From: JBNKZU01 sp050301795
GTDB lineage: Bacteria > Pseudomonadota > Gammaproteobacteria > Thiohalomonadales > Thiohalomonadaceae
DNA: 64,000 nt
NCBI GenBank assembly: GCA_050301795.1
Contig: JBNKZU010000008.1
Span: forward strand, 5,610-69,609
Direction of reading: 5' to 3'
The notes beneath the pieces are model-generated. The model was not told where the DNA came from. It saw nothing but the letters and a program-made list of their open reading frames with translations, and did not search any database. The first letter of the stretch is position 1. Every line of letters begins with the position of its first letter. Both the position numbers and the translations under genes were made by a program. Shown piece by piece: positions 53,579 to 63,431 of the stretch.

Positions 53579-55084
53579 ATGACATCCATCGTTCTGACCA
53601 CACTCAACGCCCGCTTTATTCACAGCGCACTTGGACTGCGCTACCTTAAGGCCAATATGGGGTCGCTCTACGATAATACCGAGATTGTTGAGTTCACCAT
53701 TAACCAGCGCCCGGTCGACATTGCCGAATCGCTGCTGAAAAAAGACCCGATCATTATCGGCTTTAGTGTCTATATCTGGAACACCACCGAAACCATTGCG
53801 GTGATCAAAACACTCCGAGCCATTGCACCGGAAATTACCATCATTGTTGGTGGCCCCGAGGTGAGCCACGAGATCGAGACACAGCCCTACCCGGAGATCG
53901 CTGATTACATCGTTCAGGGCATGGCCGATCTGAGCTTTGCGCAGCTCTGCCAACAACTGGTTGATGGTTCACCACCGGATTCAAACATCATTTTCGCCCC
54001 ACCCTTTGATCCCTTAAAGGTCAAACTGCCTTATGACGAATATACCGATGAAGACATTGCCCATCGTGTGATCTATGTCGAGGCATCACGCGGCTGCCCT
54101 TTTCGGTGTCAGTTCTGTCTATCGGCGCTTGATAAAACGGTGTGGTCGTTTGAACTGGATGAGTTCTTGGCCGCAATGGAGAGGTTGTATCAACGTGGGG
54201 TTCGTCACTTCAAGTTTGTGGATCGCACCTTTAATCTGAAGGTGTCCACCTCTAAAAGGATCTTGCAGTTCTTTTTAGATCGCATCAGTGATGATCTGTT
54301 CCTGCACTTTGAGCTGATCCCGGATCATCTGCCGAATGGTCTGCGGGAGATGATTGCAAAATTCCCACCACACGCCCTTCAATTTGAGATTGGTATACAG
54401 AGCTTTAACCCCGAGGTGCAGGCGCTGATTGAACGCAAGCAGGATGATGATAAAAGCGCCGACAACATGCACTGGTTAAAAGAGCTGGGAACGGTTCATA
54501 CCCATGCCGATCTGATTATCGGCCTGCCGGGTGAGGACATGGCGAGCTTCGCCAAGGGCTTTAATAAAATGGTAGCGCTGACACCGGATGAGATTCAGGT
54601 GGGTATTCTAAAGCGCCTGCGCGGCTCGCCGATTATTCAACATACCGAGCGCTACCAGTTACGCTTCAGCCCTCTACCGCCCTATGACATCCTCGCAACA
54701 CGCGATATCGATTTTGCCACCATGCGCCGATTGTCACGTTTTGCACGTTACTGGGATCAGATTGCCAATTCGGGGCGCTTTAAAAACGTCCTTTCCCTTT
54801 TGCTTGGTGATCACCCCTTTGAAAACTTTTTAACCTTGAGTGATTGGCTTTTTGAGGTGACGGCACAAACACATCGGATAAACCTTGATCGTATGTTCGC
54901 CATGATTCATCGGTGGGCGTCTCTTCAACACCATATCGATAGCAGGTTAATTGAACACAACCTTTTGATAGACTTTAACCATAGTGGGATTAAGGGTCAC
55001 CCCTCTTGGCTTAAGCAGAGTAAACTCTCTACTCAAAACTCTCGAAATACCAGAAGCCGCCAAAAAAGACACCAAACTCAATAG
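53579..55084 (+). CDS. B12-binding radical SAM protein (DUF4080-type)
   Basis: A 501-residue protein: an N-terminal cobalamin-binding domain (about 1-125, with IIGFSVYIWNTTET and IIVGGPEVSHE), a radical SAM core with the C-x3-C-x2-C cluster Cys173, Cys177, Cys180 (RGCPFRCQFC), and a C-terminal DUF4080-like region. Such proteins are thought to methylate or rearrange unactivated carbons; the substrate is unknown. The next gene follows after 11 nt. Confidence 0.92.
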   Translation: MTSIVLTTLNARFIHSALGLRYLKANMGSLYDNTEIVEFTINQRPVDIAESLLKKDPIIIGFSVYIWNTTETIAVIKTLRAIAPEITIIVGGPEVSHEIETQPYPEIADYIVQGMADLSFAQLCQQLVDGSPPDSNIIFAPPFDPLKVKLPYDEYTDEDIAHRVIYVEASRGCPFRCQFCLSALDKTVWSFELDEFLAAMERLYQRGVRHFKFVDRTFNLKVSTSKRILQFFLDRISDDLFLHFELIPDHLPNGLREMIAKFPPHALQFEIGIQSFNPEVQALIERKQDDDKSADNMHWLKELGTVHTHADLIIGLPGEDMASFAKGFNKMVALTPDEIQVGILKRLRGSPIIQHTERYQLRFSPLPPYDILATRDIDFATMRRLSRFARYWDQIANSGRFKNVLSLLLGDHPFENFLTLSDWLFEVTAQTHRINLDRMFAMIHRWASLQHHIDSRLIEHNLLIDFNHSGIKGHPSWLKQSKLSTQNSRNTRSRQKRHQTQ

Positions 55085-55095
55085 GAGCATCTGCC

Positions 55096-55605
55096 GTGAG
55101 CTTAACCCGAAGAGCGTTTATTAAATACAGCCTGAAGACCTCGCTGTTGCTGTCACTGCCACAGCTATCATTAGCCTCAAAACGCAGTGGGTTACGCTTT
55201 ATTTCTGATCAGGATCTGCTTTTTTTCAGGGCAATCATCCCGGTTCTGCTTAACGACTCGGGCTATACACAAAAAGAGTTCGATCAAGTCGTTCAAGGAG
55301 TCGACACTACTATCTCTTATCTGGGAAAGGATATTCAGGAGGAGTTATCTGATCTGTTGGCATTAATGGGGAACCGCCTCAGTCGCGTGGTTGTGACAGG
55401 CCTTTGGGCCAACTGGGACGAGGCCTCCGACAAGGATATTAATACATTTATGAACAACTGGAAGGCGGGCAATCTGGAATCCCTTGGTGACGCCTACATT
55501 GGGCTACATGATCTTATCCTTGGCTCGTGGTATTCAACACCGCAATCGTGGCCATCGATTCACTACCCCGGCCCGGTAACAATAACCGGACAATCACCGT
55601 CATGA
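55096..55605 (+). CDS. Tat-exported gluconate-dehydrogenase-subunit-3-like protein
   Basis: A 169-residue protein with a twin-arginine signal (LTRRAFIKYS). The GTG start at 55096 has AGGAG 8 nt upstream. The body (FFRAIIPVLL, GLWANWDEASDKDI) matches the small subunits that accompany membrane GMC dehydrogenases. It overlaps the GMC gene by 4 nt (ATGA) and probably carries it through the Tat pathway. Confidence 0.82.
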   Translation: MSLTRRAFIKYSLKTSLLLSLPQLSLASKRSGLRFISDQDLLFFRAIIPVLLNDSGYTQKEFDQVVQGVDTTISYLGKDIQEELSDLLALMGNRLSRVVVTGLWANWDEASDKDINTFMNNWKAGNLESLGDAYIGLHDLILGSWYSTPQSWPSIHYPGPVTITGQSPS

Positions 55606-57185
55606 AAAACTCCAAACAACACCTTCGCGCAAGCCAGCTTCAGGACAACCTTGAATTAACGACTGATATTGTTGTGATCGGCTCCGGTGCCGGAGGAGGT
55701 ATTGCTGCTGAGACTCTGACCAATGCCGGATTTAAGGTTGTCATTATCGAAAAAGGGCCGTATCACGATCGTAATGATTTTAATATGAATGAGGCTGAAG
55801 CCTATCTCTACCGCTATCATGAGGTTGCCTCGGCAACAACCCGTGATAAAGCAATTCAACTTCTCCAGGGAAAATGTGTTGGTGGCAGTACTACCGTTAA
55901 CTGGATGTCCAGCTTTCGCACTCCTGAGCAAACCCTGAAGTATTGGAGAGATAGCTTTAGTGTAAAGGGTTTAGGTAATAACGATCTCAACCTCTACTTT
56001 GATCGCATTGAAAAAAAGTTAAACATCAAGCCTTGGCAGGGCCCGCACAATCAGAACAACCTTCTACTTCAAAAAGGCACCAATAAACTGGGTTGGCATA
56101 ACGGCTTAATTCGACGCAACCAGATCGATTGTGCCTCTATTGGCGCCTGCGGCTTGGGCTGTCCGATTGGCGCAAAACAGTCGATGATGGAGACCGCTAT
56201 CCCAAAAGCCCTTCAAGATGGCGCACTTCTAATCTCTGAACTAGAAGCGTGGCGCTTTGAACACCACAATGGGCGTATCAAGACCCTCCAATCAAAGGCG
56301 CTTAATTCGGAATTGACCGATCACAGCGGTGTCAGTGTCACCATACATGCCAGCCATTTTATTCTCGCAGCCGGAGCAATAGCATCACCTGGATTGATGT
56401 TGAGGTCGGAACTTCCAGATCCACATCAACGTATCGGCAAACGCACCTATTGTCATCCGACCATTGCCAGTACCGCGCTCTATAAACAACCTGTGGAGAT
56501 GTATAAGGGCGCACCCCAAACGATCTACAGTGATCATTTTTTATGGGGTGATGATGTCAATAGTGAGGCGTATGGATTCAAGATTGAGGTACCTCCGGTA
56601 CACCCTATCCTGATGGCAACAACGCTCAAACACTTTGGATCTGATCATGCCCGGTTGATGAAGCTCTATCCCAACTTGCATGTGCAGATTGCACTGTTAC
56701 GTGATGGTTTTCATGCCTCAGATGAGGGTGGTACAGTCAGGCTAAACGCATTTAAACAGCCGAAACTCGACTACCCAATTAGCGACTCATTGATCCAAAG
56801 TGCTTTTAAAGCACTGAAATCGATGGCAACAATACAGTTTGCATCCGGCGCACAATGGGTGATGCCGATGCATACACAGGCGATAAGGCAAAACAGTTTA
56901 TCCTCCTTCACATCCCATCTTGAGCATCTGGATGCTGAGAAGAAAAAGTTGCAACTCTTCAGCGCCCATCTGATGGGCGGGTGTGGCATGGGAGAAGATC
57001 CAAAGAGAAGTGTGGTCAACTCACAAGGAAAACATCATCACATTGCAAATCTGCATGTTATGGATGGCTCGATCTTCCCAAGCAGTCTTGGTGTTAATCC
57101 ACAGGTAACGGTCTTCTCTCTCTCACTCAGAAACAGTGAGGCTCTGACACAACAGATCAAGCTTCAAACCACTGCGAAATCGTAA
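55602..57185 (+). CDS. GMC-family oxidoreductase
   Basis: FAD alcohol/aldehyde-type dehydrogenase of 527 residues. The FAD-binding motif GSGAGGG is at 27-33, with GGSTTVNWMSSFRTP and the C-terminal LMGGCGMGEDPKRSVVNSQGK and DGSIFPSSLGVNPQVT signatures. I use the ATG at 55602, which overlaps the stop of the preceding Tat subunit; an upstream ATG at 55527 would lie inside that gene. Together they form a periplasmic dehydrogenase whose substrate, perhaps a long-chain alcohol or sugar, is unknown. Confidence 0.9.
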   Translation: MKNSKQHLRASQLQDNLELTTDIVVIGSGAGGGIAAETLTNAGFKVVIIEKGPYHDRNDFNMNEAEAYLYRYHEVASATTRDKAIQLLQGKCVGGSTTVNWMSSFRTPEQTLKYWRDSFSVKGLGNNDLNLYFDRIEKKLNIKPWQGPHNQNNLLLQKGTNKLGWHNGLIRRNQIDCASIGACGLGCPIGAKQSMMETAIPKALQDGALLISELEAWRFEHHNGRIKTLQSKALNSELTDHSGVSVTIHASHFILAAGAIASPGLMLRSELPDPHQRIGKRTYCHPTIASTALYKQPVEMYKGAPQTIYSDHFLWGDDVNSEAYGFKIEVPPVHPILMATTLKHFGSDHARLMKLYPNLHVQIALLRDGFHASDEGGTVRLNAFKQPKLDYPISDSLIQSAFKALKSMATIQFASGAQWVMPMHTQAIRQNSLSSFTSHLEHLDAEKKKLQLFSAHLMGGCGMGEDPKRSVVNSQGKHHHIANLHVMDGSIFPSSLGVNPQVTVFSLSLRNSEALTQQIKLQTTAKS

Positions 57186-57203
57186 AACCACATCCTCTAA
57201 TGC

Positions 57204-57234
57204 AAAAAAAGCGGTAGCACCAAGGTACTACCGC
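57204..57234 (-). terminator. Terminator of the porin gene
   Basis: On the minus strand GGCGGTAGTACC TT GGTGCTACCGC forms an 11-bp stem with one mismatch, followed by seven T. It is 55 nt past the porin stop. Confidence 0.85.
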
Positions 57235-57288
57235 CAAATCAAGAAGATATTCAGATATGAACAGCATCCATCCGTGGATAAGTCTGTG

Positions 57289-58350
57289 TTAGAACTTCAA
57301 CACATATCCCAATGACAGCGCCGATGGGCTACCACCATTTGCCGTTTTAAGCTCGTCGCCATGGCCACCATCTACACCCTGGAACTTTGCATTGGCGCCA
57401 TTACTTGTTGAGGTATAAACCACATAGATTTTTGCCATTTTATCCAGTTTGCTGAATGCGCCAATGGCGGTCATTGTTGCCCCGCTATCAGAGGTTCCAT
57501 CATAATCGCCTGCACTCAGATACTGGAAACGAACATCAGTTTGTCCACTGAGTTTCATCGAGCCATTAAGCCCAATCACATTTCTTTTCCAAACTGAACC
57601 CGTAGTATTACTATCCGTGATCTCAGAGATCAGACCAACCTTTGCACCATCTAATTTATAAACGGCTGTGACGCGAGTGTTATCTACCTTTTCGCCGCCC
57701 AGGTCAGACCAACTTTCAATACCCCCTGCAACAAACAGAGCCCCTTCACTATAGAAGATTGCAACACTGGTCATATCTGCATTGTTATCATCCAGAGATC
57801 CACTGACCGATGCTGTTGGGTTGCTTGCTGAATACATCGCCTCAAGTTTAATTGAGCCAAATTTATTGCTATACATAATCGCATTCTCGCCACGATCATT
57901 CAGCTTGTTTCCTTTGCCTGATGCTGCACCGAGTACTGCTCTACGATCTGCTATGGTATCACCAAAGAGATCCCACTTGCCGCCTACACTCTTCACTGGG
58001 GTGTCGTGATGCCCGATCAACACGGTTCCAAATCCACCCTTTAGTCCTGCATAGGAGTTACGTGTTGCAAAAGAGCCATTGGCCTCATCAAAGTTGACCT
58101 CCTGTTCAAGCTTGTAGATCCCTTTCATACCATTTTCAAACTCAACTTCACCTTTAAAACCGAGTCGACTTGAATTGCTTGAGATTGAGGTTTGAGTAGA
58201 TTCTGCTGCAACATCAGGATTGCTGGAATCAACGGACATATGTAATTTTCCATAAACTTCCAGCTTTTTGTCTGCGACTTCAATTGCATTTGCCGCCACT
58301 GGAATAACGACTCCTGCAGCCATTATTAATGAGATAATTTTCTTTTGCAT
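57289..58350 (-). CDS. Gram-negative general porin
   Basis: A 353-residue outer-membrane beta-barrel with a signal peptide (MQKKIISLIMAAGVVIPVAANA), the porin opening KLEVYGKLHMSVD, FKGEVEFENGMKGIYKLEQEV and terminal Phe in LSLGYVLKF. The start at 58350 is preferred over an in-frame ATG at 58362 because GGAGTG is at the right spacing. It is a single gene with its own terminator. The channel specificity is unknown. Confidence 0.92.
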   Translation of the reverse strand: MQKKIISLIMAAGVVIPVAANAIEVADKKLEVYGKLHMSVDSSNPDVAAESTQTSISSNSSRLGFKGEVEFENGMKGIYKLEQEVNFDEANGSFATRNSYAGLKGGFGTVLIGHHDTPVKSVGGKWDLFGDTIADRRAVLGAASGKGNKLNDRGENAIMYSNKFGSIKLEAMYSASNPTASVSGSLDDNNADMTSVAIFYSEGALFVAGGIESWSDLGGEKVDNTRVTAVYKLDGAKVGLISEITDSNTTGSVWKRNVIGLNGSMKLSGQTDVRFQYLSAGDYDGTSDSGATMTAIGAFSKLDKMAKIYVVYTSTSNGANAKFQGVDGGHGDELKTANGGSPSALSLGYVLKF

Positions 58351-58474
58351 GTAACACTCCAATAGATATAAAAAAACCTTGTTAAAACAAGAATGAGTTA
58401 ATTTCTATGGGATGTTAAATCGCTATTGTGTCGATTTGCTTACACTAATATGACGCTTAAATGACACATGGAAT

Positions 58475-59059
58475 TTATCGTTTTAAAATTACTGCTTGAA
58501 GGATTGGAAGCCTTAATACCAGAAGTGCTGCAACGATTACCGCATAAATCGCCGGCTCCAGTATATCCGCCTTAACCATCATCCAAAAATGGACAACTGC
58601 CAGGATCGATGCCGGGTAAACAAGCCGATGCAACAACTGCCACCGGCGGCCTCCAAGGCGCTTAATCATCTTGTTAGTTGAGGTGATGGCCAAAGGTGTC
58701 AACATAACGACCACAATCATCCCTACCGTGATAAATGGTCGCTGATAGATATCATCGATAATCTCAGGCCAATAGAGCCCTTGATCGATAATCAAATAAC
58801 TACTTAGATGCAGGATTAGATAGAAGTAGCTATACAAACCCAACATACGCCTTACCTGCACCAGGCGATTCCATTTAAAATAGAGTCGCAGTGGTGTTAT
58901 CGAAAGTGTTAGCAACAAGAAGCGTAACGCCCAATCACCCAAAGTACGATTGATGGTTTCAACGGGGTTTACCCCAAGGTCATGATTAAAGTATTGCCAG
59001 ATCAGGTAGGCAAGTGGCGCTAGTGAGAGCGTAAAGACGATTGCTTTAAACTTGTTCAT
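58475..59059 (-). CDS. msrQ: Heme membrane subunit MsrQ (YedZ)
   Basis: A 194-residue membrane protein with about six helices and histidines placed as in the ferric-reductase-like MsrQ family (LHLSSYLIIDQGLYWPEIIDD, RLVYPASILAVVHFWMMV). It passes electrons to MsrP for repair of oxidised periplasmic methionines. Its start overlaps the msrP stop by 1 nt. Confidence 0.95.
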   Translation of the reverse strand: MNKFKAIVFTLSLAPLAYLIWQYFNHDLGVNPVETINRTLGDWALRFLLLTLSITPLRLYFKWNRLVQVRRMLGLYSYFYLILHLSSYLIIDQGLYWPEIIDDIYQRPFITVGMIVVVMLTPLAITSTNKMIKRLGGRRWQLLHRLVYPASILAVVHFWMMVKADILEPAIYAVIVAALLVLRLPILQAVILKR

Positions 59060-59997
59060 TAAAAATATTTTTTGAGATCCATTCCTGTATAAAGATGAGC
59101 GACCTCATCGGCATAGCCATTAAACATCAATGTCGGCCGTTTTCGAAACTCACCGATACGTCGCTCACGTCGTTGGCTCCATCGTGGATGGTTCACCTCA
59201 GGATTTACATTTGAATAAAAACCATATTCATCTGGATTGGCTCTGTTCCAGCTTGTTGGTGGCATGGTCTCTACAAACCGCATCTTGACGATTGACTTAA
59301 TGCTTTTAAAACCATACTTCCATGGAACGGCAAGACGAAGTGGTGCACCATTCTGATTGGGAAGTGCTTTTCCATAAAGACCTGTCACCATTAATGTTAA
59401 CGGGTGCATGGCTTCATCAATACGCAACCCCTCCACATACGGCCACGCCAATACTCGACGACGCTGACCTGTAAGGTGGTCGGGATCATAAACGGTTTCA
59501 AACTGTACAAACTTTGCTTTTGATGTCGGTTTAAACCGCTTTATGATTTCAGATAGAGGAATACCCATCCACGGAATCACCATCGACCACGCCTCGACAC
59601 ATCTTAGGCGATAGATACGCTCTTCGATTGTATGTGGTTTAAGTAGATCCTCAATCGAATAGGTTCCTGGTTTTTCTACCGCACCCTCAACTGTGACATG
59701 CCAAGGTTTTGTTTTTAGTTGATCGGCATTCTCTTTCGGATCGGTCTTACCTGTACCTAGCTCATAAAAGTTACAGTAGGAGGTGATATCCTCATAACTG
59801 TTAGGTGTATCTGCAAGCGGCTTTTGATCGATTGCCGCATTTGCTTGTTGGCCATCACCACAACCAGTAAACAGTGCTGGTGCCGTCACAAAGGTTGCCA
59901 TTGCGACTCCCTGCTTGATAAAGCTTCGGCGTTGATGATAGATCTCTTCCGGTGTGATTTCTGATGGTGCTATTTTCTCCGGCTTTTTGATAATCAT
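59059..59997 (-). CDS. msrP: Periplasmic methionine sulfoxide reductase MsrP (YedY)
   Basis: Molybdopterin enzyme of 312 residues that reduces protein methionine sulfoxide. The Tat signal RRSFIK is at 23-28, and the molybdenum-ligand Cys133 lies in YRLRCVEAWSMVIPW. GNGAPLRLAVPWKYGFKSIKSI is the family signature. It is translated together with msrQ. Confidence 0.95.
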   Translation of the reverse strand: MIIKKPEKIAPSEITPEEIYHQRRSFIKQGVAMATFVTAPALFTGCGDGQQANAAIDQKPLADTPNSYEDITSYCNFYELGTGKTDPKENADQLKTKPWHVTVEGAVEKPGTYSIEDLLKPHTIEERIYRLRCVEAWSMVIPWMGIPLSEIIKRFKPTSKAKFVQFETVYDPDHLTGQRRRVLAWPYVEGLRIDEAMHPLTLMVTGLYGKALPNQNGAPLRLAVPWKYGFKSIKSIVKMRFVETMPPTSWNRANPDEYGFYSNVNPEVNHPRWSQRRERRIGEFRKRPTLMFNGYADEVAHLYTGMDLKKYF

Positions 59998-60042
59998 CTC
60001 GAAACTCCAGGCTATCTATACGGAATGGGTGTTTAAACTGCC

Positions 60043-61083
60043 TTATTCAATAGCACTGATATCAACTCGCTTTCGTTTGTCTTCTATCTCAACCATTTGA
60101 TAAAAGTGTGACATGTTCCCTCTCACTGAATCGATCATCGCTAAAAACTCCGGCACCCGACGATGATAGGTCGCAATCATTGCAAGATGAGCATTATTCA
60201 GCTTCTGCCCCATCCATTCATCATAGCCACTATATCCGCCCCATGTCTGTTTTAGTTGCTGATAATGAGTTTGTAGCTCGGAAAAAAGCCGCTGTTTTTC
60301 TAACACCATCTCTTGTGCCGCTATCTTGCTGCGATAGAGTTGTTCTAGCTTCTGGCGGGTTGTTGCCATTAGGTGATTAAACTCGTTTTGTCGTGTTTTC
60401 TGTTTAAGATATGCCTGATAGTTGTCATCCTGTCTCTGCTGGCGATACCAACGCCGTACCCCCTCTTGAGCGACGGCGGTTGCAAACGATTCGTTAAACT
60501 CGGTTTCGCCTTTATGGTAGATCTTCTGGTGCGCCAGTTCGTGGAAGATTACCTCGATCATGCTGCTCTCATTTCCATTAACCATTGTGTTTAATAACGG
60601 ATCATCAAACCAACCCAGTGTTGAATAGGCGCGGGAGCGGCCAACCATCACATCTTTTCCCTCTGCGATTAGCTGATCTGCAAACTGCTGCGCATCCTCT
60701 CGCTGATAAAATCCACGGTAGCTTAAACAGCCCACAATTAAGAAGCAGTGTTGGATCGGTTTGGTCTCAAACGGCTCGGTGGCTGAAACAACCCACACCA
60801 CTTGATCCCGCTTGAGATCTACATATTCCCGGTAGCTATCGTTATCCGGCAGATCCAACTCAGTAGTAGCAAAGTTTCTCACCTGCTGGCTGAGAACAAG
60901 CTGTTTTCTAAGCGCTTCACTGATATCTGTTTTTAACAGGTATTCATCGACACTCTGGCGTTTGCTCATAATCTCAAGATGGCCACTAATCGACTGCTTG
61001 TAGTAGCTTATGGTTGAACACCCCGAAATCAGCCCGATGATTAGCAGCACTCCAAGATTGACTATTTTCTGTTGTTTACCCAT
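60043..61083 (-). CDS. Predicted zinc aminopeptidase lipoprotein (COG4324-type)
   Basis: A 346-residue protein with a lipoprotein signal (LLIIGLISGCST, lipid Cys22) and the metalloprotease motif VIFHELAHQKIYH with Glu further downstream in NESFATAVAQEG. This pattern identifies the predicted aminopeptidase family PF10023. It is likely attached to the envelope. The substrate is unknown. It is followed by msrP on the same strand with a 45-nt gap. Confidence 0.9.
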   Translation of the reverse strand: MGKQQKIVNLGVLLIIGLISGCSTISYYKQSISGHLEIMSKRQSVDEYLLKTDISEALRKQLVLSQQVRNFATTELDLPDNDSYREYVDLKRDQVVWVVSATEPFETKPIQHCFLIVGCLSYRGFYQREDAQQFADQLIAEGKDVMVGRSRAYSTLGWFDDPLLNTMVNGNESSMIEVIFHELAHQKIYHKGETEFNESFATAVAQEGVRRWYRQQRQDDNYQAYLKQKTRQNEFNHLMATTRQKLEQLYRSKIAAQEMVLEKQRLFSELQTHYQQLKQTWGGYSGYDEWMGQKLNNAHLAMIATYHRRVPEFLAMIDSVRGNMSHFYQMVEIEDKRKRVDISAIE

Positions 61084-61210
61084 TTTTGGTTTATATCGCT
61101 AATCTCGCCCTATACTTATAGAGATTGTCGCCTCTTTTTTGATGATTGCTATTGAATTTTAGATCGCCAACAGGGATATCCTATTTAAACCATTAAAAGG
61201 GTTCTTTTTC

Positions 61211-63349
61211 ATGAAGGCAACGAAAGTCTTGCTTCTGTTACTCATCGCTATAGTGGTGTGGATCTTTTTCTATTTCGATCTTGCATCATACCTGACGCTT
61301 GATGCCATCAAGGCTCATCAAAATGCACTTAACGCATACTATCAGCAACAACCGGTGTTACTCATCACAATCTATTTTTTTATCTATGTCATTAGTGTTG
61401 CGGTTTCGCTCCCTGGTGCAACGATACTTACGATTGCTGCTGGTCTCCTTTTCGGAAATCTGGGTGGGGTTGTTATTGTCTCCTTTGCTTCAACCATCGG
61501 GGCAACATTAGCTTTTGTTGCCTCGCGCTATCTCCTGCGCCACTGGGTTGAGTCCCGCTTTGGTCAACGACTTGAAGCCATTAATCAGGGCATTAAGAGT
61601 GAAGGGGCGTTCTATCTGTTCACATTGCGCTTAGTTCCACTGTTTCCGTTTTTTATGATTAATCTGCTCATGGGTTTAACCCGAATGAGGGCGATCACCT
61701 TTTTTTGGGTTAGCCAGATCGGAATGCTGCCCGGTACTCTGGTTTATGTAAATGCCGGAACTCAACTCGCCAAGCTCGATGCCATTCAGGGCATTCTTTC
61801 GCCGACACTCATCGGATCTTTCATATTGATTGGGGTATTTCCTCTGATTGCAAAACGGATTGTCGAAACCCTTAAAACACACCAGGTTTATCAGCCATAT
61901 CAAAAACCAAAGCGGTTTGAGCATAACCTTGTGGTGATCGGCGCTGGCTCCGGCGGTCTGGTCTCTGCCTATATTGCCGCTGCGCTAAAAGCAAAGGTCA
62001 CTCTGGTAGAGAAGAACAAAATGGGAGGCGATTGCCTCAATACGGGCTGTGTTCCGTCAAAGGCACTCATTAGAAGTGCGCGACTTGCGTATGAAGTTGC
62101 TCATGCGGATCGGTTCGGCTTAAAAGTGCCATCGGCTGAAATTGATTTTGCCGCAATAATGGCGCGTATTCAGAATGTTATTAACGATATTGCGCCCCAT
62201 GATTCTGTTGAGCGTTATCGCAAGCTGGGGGTGAATGTCATTAGCGGTGAGGCTCGAATCACTTCACCATGGCAGGTTGAGGTCAATGGTGAAACCCTCA
62301 CTACCCGTAATATTGTGATCGCTACCGGTGCAAAGCCGTTTGTTCCTGACATTAGCGGTCTTGAAGATATTGAATATCTGACCTCCGACAATCTATGGCA
62401 ATTAACCGAGCAGCCAAAACGGTTGCTGATTCTCGGTGGAGGCCCCATTGGTTGTGAACTGTCTCAAGCATTCGCTCGTCTTGGATCACAGGTATCGCTT
62501 ATCCAGCGCGGTGATCGCATCTTGCCGAGGGAAGATTCCGAGTTTTCGGAAATGGTGACACACGCCTTTCAGCGTGATGGAATTCATCTCTATCTTAACC
62601 ATGAAGCAAAAGCGGTCACGATAGAAGATGGCGAGCAATACTTAATCTGCGGCTATCAAGGTGAGGACGTCAAAATTCCATTCGACCAAATACTAATTGC
62701 GCTTGGACGAACAGCAAATATCAGTGGCTTTGGTATCGAGGATTTACAGATACCACAACGAGAGAACGGAACCATAGAAACCAACGCCTTTCTACAAACC
62801 AACTACCCCAATATCTATGCCGTGGGCGATGTCACTGGCCCCTATCAATTTACCCATACCGCCTCACATCAGGCGTGGTATGCCGCAGTGAATGCACTGT
62901 TTGGTCGCTTTAAACGGTTTAAGGTCGATTATTCGGTGATCCCGTGGGCAACCTTCACCGATCCTGAGATTGCCCGCGTCGGGATTAATGAAATGGAGGC
63001 TCAAAAGCGGGGGATTGCGGTTGAAATCACTACCTATGGTCTTGAGGATCTTGATCGTGCCATTGCTGACGGTTCGGCCTATGGCATGGTTAAGGTGCTG
63101 ACGGCGCCAGGAAAGGATCGGATCCTTGGTGTTACTATCGCCGGAGAGCATGCAAGCGATCTGATTGCCGAATTTGTCACCGCTATGCGATATGGTCTTG
63201 GACTAAATAAACTGTTGGCAACGATTCATATCTACCCGACCATGACCGAGGCCAATAAATATGCCGCCGGAAACTGGAAGCGCGCGCACACCCCTCCATT
63301 CGCGCTTCGTTTACTTAAGCGATTTCATCAATGGATGCGCCACGAATAG
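61211..63349 (+). CDS. DedA/TVP38 membrane domain fused to FAD disulfide reductase
   Basis: A 712-residue fusion. Residues 1-225 are a SNARE-associated/VTT (TVP38) membrane domain with LPGATILTIAAGLLFG and the FFMINLLMGLTRM turn. Residues 236-712 are a class I flavoprotein disulfide reductase: FAD motif GAGSGG at 244-249, redox pair Cys275/Cys280 in GGDCLNTGCVPSK, NAD motif GGGPIGCE, YAVGDVTG, and the C-terminal HIYPTMTEAN. It resembles mercuric reductase without the metal-binding tail cysteines. Such fusions occur in several bacteria; the physiological electron acceptor is unknown. Confidence 0.93.
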   Translation: MKATKVLLLLLIAIVVWIFFYFDLASYLTLDAIKAHQNALNAYYQQQPVLLITIYFFIYVISVAVSLPGATILTIAAGLLFGNLGGVVIVSFASTIGATLAFVASRYLLRHWVESRFGQRLEAINQGIKSEGAFYLFTLRLVPLFPFFMINLLMGLTRMRAITFFWVSQIGMLPGTLVYVNAGTQLAKLDAIQGILSPTLIGSFILIGVFPLIAKRIVETLKTHQVYQPYQKPKRFEHNLVVIGAGSGGLVSAYIAAALKAKVTLVEKNKMGGDCLNTGCVPSKALIRSARLAYEVAHADRFGLKVPSAEIDFAAIMARIQNVINDIAPHDSVERYRKLGVNVISGEARITSPWQVEVNGETLTTRNIVIATGAKPFVPDISGLEDIEYLTSDNLWQLTEQPKRLLILGGGPIGCELSQAFARLGSQVSLIQRGDRILPREDSEFSEMVTHAFQRDGIHLYLNHEAKAVTIEDGEQYLICGYQGEDVKIPFDQILIALGRTANISGFGIEDLQIPQRENGTIETNAFLQTNYPNIYAVGDVTGPYQFTHTASHQAWYAAVNALFGRFKRFKVDYSVIPWATFTDPEIARVGINEMEAQKRGIAVEITTYGLEDLDRAIADGSAYGMVKVLTAPGKDRILGVTIAGEHASDLIAEFVTAMRYGLGLNKLLATIHIYPTMTEANKYAAGNWKRAHTPPFALRLLKRFHQWMRHE

Positions 63350-63431
63350 GGCGGTCTTGAATCTCTTTTTGCGTTCTTGGCTGTGATAGGCGATCATTTT
63401 TTAATCAATATCAGGAAATAGTGCCACTAAT

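Noticed and set aside
53531..53956. Minus-strand 141-residue ORF overlapping the radical SAM gene
   Set aside because: It is antisense to a gene with clear cobalamin and radical SAM motifs and shows no recognisable protein features.
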